From: Pontibacter silvestris
GTDB taxonomy: Bacteria; Bacteroidota; Bacteroidia; Cytophagales; Hymenobacteraceae
Reading direction: 5' to 3'
DNA length: 64,000 nucleotides
Assembly (NCBI RefSeq): GCF_020907275.1
Contig: NZ_JAJJWI010000003.1
Coordinates: forward strand, 1-64,000
The notes beneath the pieces were generated by a model, which was not told where the DNA came from, searched no databases, and saw only the letters and a program-made list of their open reading frames with translations. Below are positions 17,924-27,000 of the stretch, one piece after another. The position numbers and the translations under genes are program-made. Positions within the stretch are counted from its first letter, which is position 1. Every line of letters begins with the position of its first letter.

Positions 17924-19426
17924 ATGAGCGAACAAGAAAAAACAGTAAAACTAACCACAGCTTCAGGTAGACCTTATTATGAGCATGAAAACAGTTTAAC
18001 AGCAGGCCCCCGAGGACCTGTGTTACTGGAAGACTATATTCTGCATGAGAAACTGGCACATTTCAACCGAGAGCGAATACCAGAGCGCGTGGTACATGCA
18101 AAAGGTAGTGGAGCTTATGGTACCTTCACCGTTACCCACGACATCACAAAATACACCAAAGCCAAACTATTTAGTGAGATAGGTAAAGAGACACGCGTGT
18201 TTCTGCGTTTCTCAACAGTAGGTGGTGAAAAAGGAAGTGCAGACAGTGAGCGTGACCCTCGTGGCTTTGCACTGAAATTCTATACAGAAGACGGCAACTG
18301 GGACTTAGTAGGAAACAACACACCTGTGTTCTTTATTAAAGATCCTAAGAAGTTCCCTGACTTTATACACACACAAAAGCGCGACCCTTACACGAATTGC
18401 AAAAGTGCAACCATGGTGTGGGACTTCTGGTCTCTTAACCCGGAAAGCTTACACCAGGTGCTCATACTGATGAGTGACCGGGGTACTCCGTACTCTTACC
18501 GCCACATGCATGGTTTCGGTAGTCACACGTTCTCTTTTATCAATAAAAATAATGAGCGCCACTTTGTAAAGTTCCATTTCAAAACCTTACAGGGAATCAA
18601 AAACTTTGTAGATGCAGAAGCTACGGCCATGAAAGGTTTAGACCCTGACCAGGCCCAGCGCGACCTCGTAGAGGCTATTGACAGAGGCGACTTTCCTAGA
18701 TGGGCAGTAAAAGTGCAGATAATGACCGAAGAAGAGGCCACAAATTATAAGTGGAATCCGTTTGATGTTACCAAAGTATGGTCTCAGAAAGATTTCCCTC
18801 TTATAGATGTAGGTGTACTGGAGCTTAACGAAAACCCTGATAACTACTTTGCACATGTAGAGCAGGCAGCTTTTGCCCCTGCGCATATTGTAGACGGCAT
18901 CAGCTTCTCACCAGATAAAATGCTGCAGGGCCGTATACTTGGTTACCCTGATGCACAACGTTACCGATTGGGTGCGAACTACGAGCAGATTCCGGTAAAC
19001 AGATGCCCATTTGCGACAAATAATTATCAGCGTGACGGTGCTATGCGTGTAGATGGTAACGGAGGCAAAGCTCCAAATTACTTCCCGAACAGCTTCAGCA
19101 ATGTGCAGCCTGACCCAATTTACAAAGAGCCTGCACAAAACCTGGGCAATGTAGTAGCTGACTGGTACGACCGCAATGGCGAAAACGAGAACGACCACTA
19201 CACACAACCTGGTGATTTGTTCCGCTTAATGACTCCCGAAGAAAAGAAGAATACCATCAGCAATATTGTTGGAGCCATGAAAGGCATTGACGGACCTAAA
19301 AGATTAGAGATAATTAACAGACAGTTGTGCCACTTCTTCCGGGCTGACATAGCGTTAGGCTTAGGTGTTGCACAAGGTTTAGGAGTAGACATAAGTGCTT
19401 ACTCTGATACGCTGCATGCGAACTAA
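17924..19426 (+). CDS. katA: catalase (KatA-like, clade 3 type)
   Basis: A 500-residue cytoplasmic haem catalase. The start [17 protein letters not shown] matches the usual KatA opening, which is why the ATG at 17882 (14 residues further up) is not chosen. Distal site [20 protein letters not shown] with catalytic His at about 60, [16 protein letters not shown] with catalytic Asn, and proximal site [20 protein letters not shown] with the Tyr ligand are all intact. C-terminal helices are of normal small-subunit length. It differs clearly in sequence from the first catalase 10 kb upstream (clade 1), so the two are not recent duplicates. Ends in a long terminator. Confidence 0.95.
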   Translation: MSEQEKTVKLTTASGRPYYEHENSLTAGPRGPVLLEDYILHEKLAHFNRERIPERVVHAKGSGAYGTFTVTHDITKYTKAKLFSEIGKETRVFLRFSTVGGEKGSADSERDPRGFALKFYTEDGNWDLVGNNTPVFFIKDPKKFPDFIHTQKRDPYTNCKSATMVWDFWSLNPESLHQVLILMSDRGTPYSYRHMHGFGSHTFSFINKNNERHFVKFHFKTLQGIKNFVDAEATAMKGLDPDQAQRDLVEAIDRGDFPRWAVKVQIMTEEEATNYKWNPFDVTKVWSQKDFPLIDVGVLELNENPDNYFAHVEQAAFAPAHIVDGISFSPDKMLQGRILGYPDAQRYRLGANYEQIPVNRCPFATNNYQRDGAMRVDGNGGKAPNYFPNSFSNVQPDPIYKEPAQNLGNVVADWYDRNGENENDHYTQPGDLFRLMTPEEKKNTISNIVGAMKGIDGPKRLEIINRQLCHFFRADIALGLGVAQGLGVDISAYSDTLHAN

Positions 19427-19436
19427 GAATAATTAA

Positions 19437-19493
19437 AACACAATTAAAACAAAAGAGCCGGCAAATGCCGGCTCTTTTGTTTTAATTGTGTTT
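19437..19493 (+). terminator. long-stem terminator of katA
   Basis: Inverted repeat with arms of about 26 bp (AACACAATTAAAACAAAAGAGCCGGC against its complement) and a 4-nt AAAT loop. The GC core GAGCCGGC/GCCGGCTC is followed by a T-rich tail. Starts 10 bp past the katA stop. Confidence 0.92.
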
Positions 19494-19610
19494 CGAAGGT
19501 ATAACTTGGCCAAAGCGGAACTTCTTACTCATATCAATTGTATCCAATTTAGCATCTATGAAAAGATGTTCATATCTATACAAAAGAATACAAGCATAGG
19601 AGTTATAAAA

Positions 19611-19916
19611 ATGAGTACCTTAAAAGTCAGGGTTGATAAGAAGAAGTTGGAAAGGGCAGCCTATTTGCTTAAATGTGTAGCACACCCTGTACGCATCAGC
19701 ATAATAGATTTACTGGAGCAAACTGATCGCCTTAGCGTAAGCCAGTTGCAGGAAGCCCTGGAAATAGAACAGTCACTGCTTTCGCACCATTTAACCAATA
19801 TGCGCGACAAAGGCATTTTACTCACGCAACGAGAAGGCAAAAACGTTTACTACTCCCTTCCCGATTTAACTATCACGAACATAATTGAGTGCATAAATAG
19901 CAGCAAAACTTTTTAG
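19611..19916 (+). CDS. ArsR-family transcriptional regulator
   Basis: A 101-residue winged helix-turn-helix protein. Core: LLKCVAHPVRISIIDLLEQ (alpha1-2), LSVSQLQEALEIEQSLLSHHLTNMR (recognition helix) and the wing GILLTQREGKNVYYSL. No CxC pair in alpha3, so it is not a classic ArsR/SmtB metal sensor of the alpha3N type; it resembles redox- or sulfide-responsive members. The start is set at ATG 19611, preceded by TAGGAG at 19597-19602, not the upstream TTG at 19488, which lies inside the katA terminator. It precedes a rhodanese gene on the same strand, a pairing that fits sulfur or redox control. Confidence 0.85.
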   Translation: MSTLKVRVDKKKLERAAYLLKCVAHPVRISIIDLLEQTDRLSVSQLQEALEIEQSLLSHHLTNMRDKGILLTQREGKNVYYSLPDLTITNIIECINSSKTF

Positions 19917-19933
19917 CAGCAGCTTTGCTTTTT

Positions 19934-19966
19934 CTTGGATGTGCTGTACAAAGCTTGCTATTTTTG
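19934..19966 (+). promoter_or_regulatory. promoter of the rhodanese gene
   Basis: CTTG at 19934-19937, a 21-bp spacer and TATTTTTG at 19959-19966 match the Bacteroidota -33/-7 pattern. The leader that follows contains a 14-bp inverted repeat. Confidence 0.6.
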
Positions 19967-19979
19967 CAGACAGATTAGT

Positions 19980-20022
19980 AAATTTCTTTATAAAAAGTTT
20001 CAGACTAATTATAAAGAAATTT
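19980..20022 (+). promoter_or_regulatory. AT-rich inverted repeat in the rhodanese leader
   Basis: AAATTTCTTTATAA (19980-19993) and TTATAAAGAAATTT (20009-20022) are perfect 14-bp arms with a 15-nt loop, just downstream of the promoter. It could be the operator of the adjacent ArsR protein, or a weak hairpin terminator for the arsR gene. Confidence 0.5.
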
Positions 20023-20059
20023 TTGTTTCCCCTGAACCTGTTAATTAATTCTACTCCCT

Positions 20060-20458
20060 ATGAATGTATTCCTTATTATTACTCTTGCCGCAACTCTAAA
20101 CTTTTGCTCATCCCAGCAAGATACAGATGCAGTTAAACGCCTGACACCAACAGAGTACAAGGCACAGAAAGCAACATCTAAAGAACCGGTTCTGCTGGAT
20201 GTACGCACCCCTGAGGAGTTTACAGAAGCTCATGTAAAAGGTGCTAAGAACTCTGACTACCGCGGCGGCACATTTGCAGAAGACATGAAAAGCTGGGACA
20301 AGAAAAAAACTTACTATCTCTACTGTGCCACAGGTAATAGAAGTGGTAAAGCAGCCCAGATGCTACAGGAAGCAGGCTTTGAGCGGGTATACAACATTGG
20401 CGGATTTACAGCCTTAGAGGAAGCAGGTCTGCCAACAGTATCCCCAAAGCAGAAGTAA
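20060..20458 (+). CDS. rhodanese-domain exported protein
   Basis: A 132-residue protein with a short hydrophobic N-terminus ending LNFC (probable lipoprotein or signal anchor, Cys16) and one rhodanese domain. Seen: VLLDVRTPEEFTEAHVKGA (about 43-61) and the active-site loop YCATGNRSG with the catalytic Cys89, followed by AAQMLQEAGFERVYNIGG. It is expected to transfer sulfane sulfur from the envelope side. The loop size fits the single-domain PspE/GlpE type. Located 143 bp after an ArsR regulator, with a promoter and inverted repeat between. Confidence 0.88.
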   Translation: MNVFLIITLAATLNFCSSQQDTDAVKRLTPTEYKAQKATSKEPVLLDVRTPEEFTEAHVKGAKNSDYRGGTFAEDMKSWDKKKTYYLYCATGNRSGKAAQMLQEAGFERVYNIGGFTALEEAGLPTVSPKQK

Positions 20459-20554
20459 TCAATCTACACAGAAAGGCAAGGGAACCATTGCTTATAAGCT
20501 GCACACCTGCTTTACACTGACTTCAGAACATTTAAGAACAAATGAACTCTTATG

Positions 20555-21430
20555 TCAATGAGATTCCCGAAACTGCTTTGGCGTAAATCCGGTGTGCTTT
20601 CTAAAGAAACGTGCAAAGTATGAGTTGTCAAAAAAGCCTAGTTCTGCTGCTATTTGCGTAACAGAGTTTTCAGAATGAATCAGTAAACGGCTGGCCTCCA
20701 GAACAAGTCTATCCTGTATACACTCTGTAGCAGTTTTCCCAAAAGCGCGTTTACATGTGTCGTTCAGCTGCTTAACTGTTACATGTAACTGCTCTGCATA
20801 AAAGCTAACAGGAAGATGTTGCTTATAATGCTGCTCTAGCAGATCTTCGAACTGCTCTAACTCCGATAATATTTTTGCCTTATTCTGCTCATCTGGATTC
20901 TGGGACTGGTACACTCTGGTCAACAGAATAAAGATGATGTCCAGATAGTTTCGAATAATATCCTCTTTCTTCCACCTTTGCCCTATATACTCCTGCTCCA
21001 TCTGCTGAAAAATCGACTGCAAAAAGATCACTTCATGTTCTGAAAGCTGAACCAAGGGTTTATGCAGCATATTGTTGAAGAAAGGGTAAATCCTGAGCTT
21101 CTTTTGTGGTTGCTCAAGGAGGTAAAAATCAGTACTAAAAAATATAATCGTTCCCTTTGCATCAACCGAAAGCTGCCAGGAATGTACCTGACCTGGACTT
21201 AAAAAGAACACTGTTCCTGGTTTTACAGGATAGGTTTTGAAATCTATGGTATGTGTACCTGTTCCATAAGTTACTAAAAGAACAATATAAAAGTCATGCT
21301 TGTGCGGCTTTTGAATAAATGCGTGCTCCAACAAGTGCTCTTCAAAATATTTTATATAAAAGTTAGCTTTTGCATAAGCCTGAGGCTGAAAATTTTGAAT
21401 CTGATAAACAGGTAAATCTTTTCGTGGCAT
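20555..21430 (-). CDS. AraC-family transcriptional regulator
   Basis: A 291-residue regulator. N-terminal cupin-type sensing domain (about 20-150) with HKHDFYIVLLVTYGTGTHTIDF and GTVFFLSPGQVHSWQLS. C-terminal AraC domain (about 190-291) with two HTH units: LPVSFYAEQLHVTVKQLNDT and VTQIAAELGFFDNSYFARFF, ending in the typical FRKHTGFTPKQFRE. It binds DNA and probably a small ligand; the target genes are unknown. The start is taken as ATG 21430 (MPRKDLPVYQIQNF) since 19 residues upstream to 21487 are unlike the family. Confidence 0.87.
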   Translation of the reverse strand: MPRKDLPVYQIQNFQPQAYAKANFYIKYFEEHLLEHAFIQKPHKHDFYIVLLVTYGTGTHTIDFKTYPVKPGTVFFLSPGQVHSWQLSVDAKGTIIFFSTDFYLLEQPQKKLRIYPFFNNMLHKPLVQLSEHEVIFLQSIFQQMEQEYIGQRWKKEDIIRNYLDIIFILLTRVYQSQNPDEQNKAKILSELEQFEDLLEQHYKQHLPVSFYAEQLHVTVKQLNDTCKRAFGKTATECIQDRLVLEASRLLIHSENSVTQIAAELGFFDNSYFARFFRKHTGFTPKQFRESH

Positions 21431-21508
21431 ATCGGCTTTTTTTAATAAGCCCAATATACTATAATTGGATAAGCAAGTTAAAAGCATCTGTTTAGAAAAT
21501 AGTGGGAG

Positions 21509-21907
21509 CTACTCTTTCTTAATTTCCTCACAGGGCCCTTTGTAACTAATAAAGAAGTTTATCCACATAGCCCTCGATAACCTGAAGTTGATTGGGAGCA
21601 GCCCTACCACAATAACAAGAATGGCTATGACCATCATCGTTATTGATACTTCCTCTACCAGAAAACTCAACGCAATCCAGACAGCTATAAAAATAGCTGT
21701 ACTAAAAGCATAGCTTACAAACATAGCTCCATAATAATACCCTGGCTCCGGCTCAAAAGGCTGCCTGCAACAAGGGCAGAACTCGTTCATTTTATCAAAT
21801 TTACCAGGCTTATACAAGGTGTTAGGAGGAAACATATCTCCTTCATGGCACCTAGGGCATTTAACAGTTAAGATGCTGTATAACTTAGTCTCTTTCCAAC
21901 TCTTCAT
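21509..21907 (-). CDS. DUF983 membrane protein
   Basis: A 132-residue protein with a zinc-ribbon-like front, CPRC at 17-20 and FCPCC at about 44-48, followed by two transmembrane helices (about 57-78 and 85-105) and a short cytosolic tail. This arrangement defines DUF983. The function is unknown; the cysteines suggest zinc binding. It stands directly upstream of the AraC gene on the same strand (21 bp from the longest AraC ORF start), so the two may be co-transcribed. Its own -7 element TATTTTTG is at 21937-21944. Confidence 0.87.
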   Translation of the reverse strand: MKSWKETKLYSILTVKCPRCHEGDMFPPNTLYKPGKFDKMNEFCPCCRQPFEPEPGYYYGAMFVSYAFSTAIFIAVWIALSFLVEEVSITMMVIAILVIVVGLLPINFRLSRAMWINFFISYKGPCEEIKKE

Positions 21908-21936
21908 AGCAAAATTGTTTTCCGGTTATTTCTGTG

Positions 21937-21944
21937 CAAAAATA
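21937..21944 (-). promoter_or_regulatory. -7 element of the DUF983 gene
   Basis: TATTTTTG on the minus strand, 30 bp upstream of the start at 21907. Exact TAnnTTTG match. Confidence 0.55.
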
Positions 21945-22270
21945 AAGTACATTCAGCCTCTCCTTACAGGACAAAACGCACAAAATACAGCACAGTTATA
22001 CATACCCTTTTAGTCACAGTAACACCTACGATATTTGCACAGGTTATGGCAGAGCAACGCAAACAAAGGTTGATAAAAATACAATACAACTGGAGAGTCA
22101 TAACTTGTAGTACAACTGTCAAATCAAAAAATAATACAGATCAAGACTGAAAGTAAGTATCTCTTGCTAATCGAATAACCACTCTTCCCTAAAAAGTAGA
22201 AGCGCCGGCTTGTAACATACCTATATTTTAATTTATCTTGGAGGCTGTATCAGGAGAAAGGAAAAGGGAT

Positions 22271-23497
22271 ATGCGCATACTACACACTTCAGACTGGCAT
22301 TTAGGCCAAAGGCTCGTTAACCTCGAACGCACCGAAGAACACCAGCATTTCCTCAACTGGCTGCTACAAACTTTAGAAAATGAACAGGTTGAGGTGCTAA
22401 TAATGTCTGGTGATGTCTTTGACACAGGTTCTCCTTCCAATACTGCTTTCAAACTCTACTATGATTTTCTGCGCAAGGTATGTACCACCTGTTGCCGACA
22501 TATTATTATAACCGGAGGCAACCACGACTCTGTATCTACCTTAAGCGCTCCTAAAGAACTACTGGAATGTTTCAACATTCATGTTATTGGGGGAGCCACA
22601 ACCGACCCGCTTGATGAACTAATTGAGCTATACGATAAAGCAGGTAAGCTACAGTTAGTTGTCTGTGCTGTTCCTTTTCTCCGTGACCGGGATGTACGCC
22701 TGTCTGTTTCAGGGGAAACATACGAAGAGCGGGAGGTGCGCATTAAACAAGGCATAGCGGCTCATTATGAAGCCTTTGTGCCACATGTGCAACAATACAA
22801 GCAACAAAGTGTACCTGTTATAGCCATGGGGCATTTATTTGCTGCAGGAGGCTCCGCATCAGACAGTGAGAAAGAAATACACGTTGGAAACCTTGGGCAG
22901 ATCGGGGCTGATCAGTTTCCAAAGGAATTTGATTATGTAGCACTTGGGCACTTGCACCGCCCTCAGAAAGTAAACAATACCCATCACATCCGCTACTCCG
23001 GCTCTCCTATTCCGCTTAGCTTCAGCGAAGTAACAGACAAAAAAGTAGTATTTATACTTGATTTTGATGCTGATAAACTGACAGAACTGCGTGAGCTGGA
23101 GATCCCCTGCTGCCGTAAGTTAGTACGCTTCAAAGGCTCTCTGGATAAAGTAAAACAACAACTCGTGCTGTTTGATAATAGTGCAAACCACTTACCTGCT
23201 TGGGCCGAAATACAGGTAGAACTTGACTCGCACCTCCCCGACCTAAACCAGCAACTGGAGGAAGTACTTGCCCTGAAGCCTGAAGTGCAAGTACTTATTC
23301 ACCGCCCGCCCATTATAAAGGCTAATAGGCAGACACTGGAGCAACAGGTGCAACAGGAAACGGACTTACATATTTTAAGCGAAAAAGACGTTTTTTTAAA
23401 ACGCTGTGAAAGCTCTTTGCCTGATGGTGATCATACAGAACTGGTATCAACATTTTCAGAGCTTCTGGAACTGATGGGGCAGGCGGAAGAAAGCTGA
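22271..23497 (+). CDS. sbcD: SbcD, exonuclease subunit of SbcCD
   Basis: A 408-residue metallophosphoesterase that forms the nuclease part of the SbcCD (Mre11-Rad50 type) complex, which opens hairpins, cruciforms and blocked DNA ends. All the phosphodiesterase motifs are present: HTSDWHLG (5-12), SGDVFDTG (46-53), GGNHDS, MGHLF and LGHLH. The C-terminal capping domain (about 270-408) is of normal size. Start set at ATG 22271, since the TTG at 22238 would add residues not seen in the family, and the purine-rich AGGAGAAAGG just upstream is a plausible ribosome site. It heads a three-gene unit with a YcxB-like gene and sbcC. Confidence 0.95.
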   Translation: MRILHTSDWHLGQRLVNLERTEEHQHFLNWLLQTLENEQVEVLIMSGDVFDTGSPSNTAFKLYYDFLRKVCTTCCRHIIITGGNHDSVSTLSAPKELLECFNIHVIGGATTDPLDELIELYDKAGKLQLVVCAVPFLRDRDVRLSVSGETYEEREVRIKQGIAAHYEAFVPHVQQYKQQSVPVIAMGHLFAAGGSASDSEKEIHVGNLGQIGADQFPKEFDYVALGHLHRPQKVNNTHHIRYSGSPIPLSFSEVTDKKVVFILDFDADKLTELRELEIPCCRKLVRFKGSLDKVKQQLVLFDNSANHLPAWAEIQVELDSHLPDLNQQLEEVLALKPEVQVLIHRPPIIKANRQTLEQQVQQETDLHILSEKDVFLKRCESSLPDGDHTELVSTFSELLELMGQAEES

Positions 23498-23559
23498 GAA
23501 GGTTATTTACTTACAACTTACATAAGCCAGTTTCAACTTTAACAGAAAGAGCATTAGCT

Positions 23560-24024
23560 GTGATACGCACAAACACTTATTCACTGGACCCAAAAAGCTA
23601 CTTTAAGATAATGGCCGTTAACAGGCTGCGACGTTACTGGTGGCTGTACCTGCTTTCACTAACATTCAGCTTGCTGCTTTTAGAGCGATTTGGAGAAGAC
23701 CCTGTGGCAACCATTTATGTTTGCATCGCGCTGGCATACTTAGTTGGCATCTTTATTTACCTGTACTTTATAGCTAATTCCAGTAAGAACAAGAACCTTT
23801 TCATTCCTCGCCGCCTCATCGTTTATTCCGAAAAGATTGTATCTCAGAGTGAAGACAATGTGCACAATGAACTTCCTTTGAGCTATATTATCAATGCCAT
23901 TGAACGAAAATCGTACTGGCTGCTTTATATTGCCAGGTCTCAGTTTATCTATATTCCTAAAAAAGCTTTTGTCTCTCCTGAGGATATGGCTGCTTTCAGA
24001 AAGCTAATCCCCCGGAGAAAGTAA
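23560..24024 (+). CDS. YcxB-like membrane protein between sbcD and sbcC
   Basis: A 154-residue protein, GTG start at 23560, with two transmembrane helices (about residues 27-45 and 52-72) and a C-terminal soluble part with the YcxB-type pattern (EKIVSQSEDNVHNELPLSYI, then KKAFVSPEDMAAFRKLI). YcxB-like proteins are small and uncharacterised. It sits 62 bp after sbcD and 44 bp before sbcC on the same strand, so it is probably co-transcribed with them. Its presence inside an sbcDC pair, which is normally contiguous, is unusual. No catalytic motif seen. Confidence 0.72.
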   Translation: MIRTNTYSLDPKSYFKIMAVNRLRRYWWLYLLSLTFSLLLLERFGEDPVATIYVCIALAYLVGIFIYLYFIANSSKNKNLFIPRRLIVYSEKIVSQSEDNVHNELPLSYIINAIERKSYWLLYIARSQFIYIPKKAFVSPEDMAAFRKLIPRRK

Positions 24025-24068
24025 GTCCCATACCTTTATCTTTGCCCTAAGCTCTAAAATCTTTTACC

Positions 24069-27000
24069 GTGAAAATTTTAGCCGTACGTTTCCAGAACCT
24101 CAACTCTCTGAAAGGAGAGCATGAAATTCGCTTCGACCAAAGCCCTCTGTCTGATGCCGGTCTGTTTGCTATTACAGGCCCGACAGGTGCTGGCAAAACG
24201 ACTATACTGGATGCAATGACAGTAGGCCTCTACGGCTTGGTACACCGCCACAACCAAGACAAGCCTCTGGAGCTAATGACTCGCCATACAGCAGAGAGCT
24301 ATGCTGAAGTAGAGTTTGAGGCAAAGGGCAAACGCTATCGTTCTAAATGGCACCTGCGCCGTAGCCGGGGAAAAGCAGACGGTAACATACAACCGGTTCA
24401 CATGGAGCTTTACGATTATGCTGAAGATGCCCTACTTGACCTAAAGCCCAGTCAGGTACCGGATAAAGTGGCGGAACTTAGCGGGTTAGATTACAACCAG
24501 TTCCTGCGCTCAGTCATGCTCTCACAAGGTGACTTTGCCCGTTTTCTTAAAGCTAACCCAAACGAGCGAAGTAGTCTGTTAGAGAAAATTACCGATACCG
24601 GCATTTATTCTGAAATTTCAAAATTTGCTTTTGAGAAAGCAAAAGCTGAACGTCTAAAACGTGAAGACCTGGAACATAAGCTACAGGACAACAAGCTTCT
24701 GCCAGAAGAGGAACGTAAAGCTTATGAAGCAAGCATTGCAGAGCTTACGGGGCATGAAAGTATACTTGGGCAGGAAACCGCCAGGTTACAGGAACAGATA
24801 CAGTGGCTTACCCAGGTACAGCAGTTACAAGCAAAGTCTCAACAGCACCTGATAGCTTTGCAAACACAGGAGCAAAAATTGGAAAGCTTGCAACCTGACT
24901 TTAAGAAGCTGCAACAACATGAGCAGGCACAGCAATATGAAAGCCAGCTTACCCGTATTGAATTAGCTAATGGCCAACTGGTACAGGTACAGTCGCAGTT
25001 AGACACGCTGAAAAACCAGTTACCTGTATTGGAAGCCGAGCTTGAATTAGCAGGTAAAGTAGCCTCCGAAGCAGGTAAGGTGCACCATCAACAGGAAGAA
25101 GCACTGCAAAAGCTGGAGCCTTTACTGGAAAAAGTAAATAAGCTGGACCACCAGTTACACACCATACGTGAACAGTACCAGAAGGAGAAAGCTGCTTATG
25201 TGCAGTTCGGGGAGAATCATCAACAGGAAAAAACATTGCTGGAAACAAAGCAGCAAAGTCTTGATAAGCTGACACAGGAAGCCACCAATGTTAAAAATTG
25301 GCTACAGGAACATGAGCGCCTGCAGGATTTAAGCGAGAACCTGCATGTTATAAAGCAGTCCATAAAAGACCTGCAAGAGGTAGAGCTACGGATAAAACGA
25401 TGTCAACAGGAGCAACAGGAACTACAGAAACAGCTACAGCAGGAAACTTTACAGCAAGTACAACTAACAAAAAAGCAGCAGGAAAATACTGATCAGAAGC
25501 AAATTGCCGACAAGCAGAAGAAGGAAAAGATCGCACAACTGCAAACTTTACTCGCCGACAGATCTATTGACGATTTAGAACAATCGGCACAGGAACACCC
25601 TTTGTTATTGGCTCGCTACGAAAAGCTACTGGAACTGGCAAAGCAAAATCAGCAACAGAAACAAAAAGTACAGGGGCTTACGCAACAGCTCATCCAGCAG
25701 GAGTCAGAAGTAAAGGCGCAACAGCTTAGCCTGACGGCTACACAGCAGCAATACACTGATGCGACAGAACGCCTGAAATATATTCAGAAGCTGGTGCTAT
25801 TGCAACAGCAAATCCAGAAATACGAGGAGGCACGGCATATGCTTCAGCCTGGCCAACCGTGTCCACTCTGTGGCTCGGAGCAGCACCCATTTGTAGAAAG
25901 TGAATATAACATAAGCCTACCGGAAGAAGTACAGAAACGGGATACACAACAGGCATTAGTAACTGAACTGCAGCAAAGCATACATAATTTAAACCTGCAA
26001 CTTAGCACGCTGCAGCAAAGGCAGCAGTTAGCCTCCACAGCCAGAGCTGAAGCCGAAACAGAGGTTAAACGCTTGCAACAGGCTTTTGCTGCCAATGCTG
26101 TAGATATAACCATAAGCATTGAGGAAGCGGAACGTTTAGAACAGCTGATACAACAGCAAAAGCAGGAACTAGGGCAGCTTCAGCAAAAGCTTGTAAGAGC
26201 CAGGGCTTACAGCAAGGAGCTGGAAAGCATGAACCAGCAGGGCCAGCAATTACGCGAAGCACAACTGCAGCTACAGTCTCAGCTGAACCAACTGGAGCAA
26301 TCAAGGAAATACCTAAAAACACAGCTGGAAAAGTTAGCGGTAAGCCTGGAAGATGAAAAGGAGCAGCAGCAGGCGCATACAGAAACGGTCGAGTCGATTG
26401 CTGCTACATTTGGCTTGCTATATAAAGCTGAGAAGCGGCAGGAGTTACTGCACACGCTGGAGCAACAGGCAGCAGCTTATGTACAAAAGCAGCAGAACCT
26501 GGAAAAAATGCGCACTGCCTACGTGGAGTTGAACGCCGAGGTAAAAAGCCTGAATTTAAAAGTACAGGAGAAGCAACAGGAACTGAAAGCCAGGCAGGAG
26601 AATCTGAAAGAGGAACATTTAAAACTTTCTCAGCTAAAAGAAGAGCGGGTACAACTGTTTGGCGAGAAAGACCCGCAGCAGGAGCGGCTACGGGCACATC
26701 AAGAATTAAAAGCCCAGGCATCACAAGCCGAAGAGGCCCGTACTGCTCAACTGAAAAAGCAACAGGAACTACAGGAGAGCCGCCAGCGCCAGCAAGAGTA
26801 CCAGCAAACACATCATCAAAATAAATCTTTACTGGATGAGTTGCGTGAAGGGCTGCTACGTGTGCTTCAACAACAAGGCATAGAAACAATTGAGGCGCTT
26901 AGCCAAATGCTTATCAATAAAGATGAGGCCACCCGCCTGGCTAACCTTAAAAACCAGGCAGAAAAGCACCTGACAGAGCTGCGCAAAAGCCTGAGCGATG

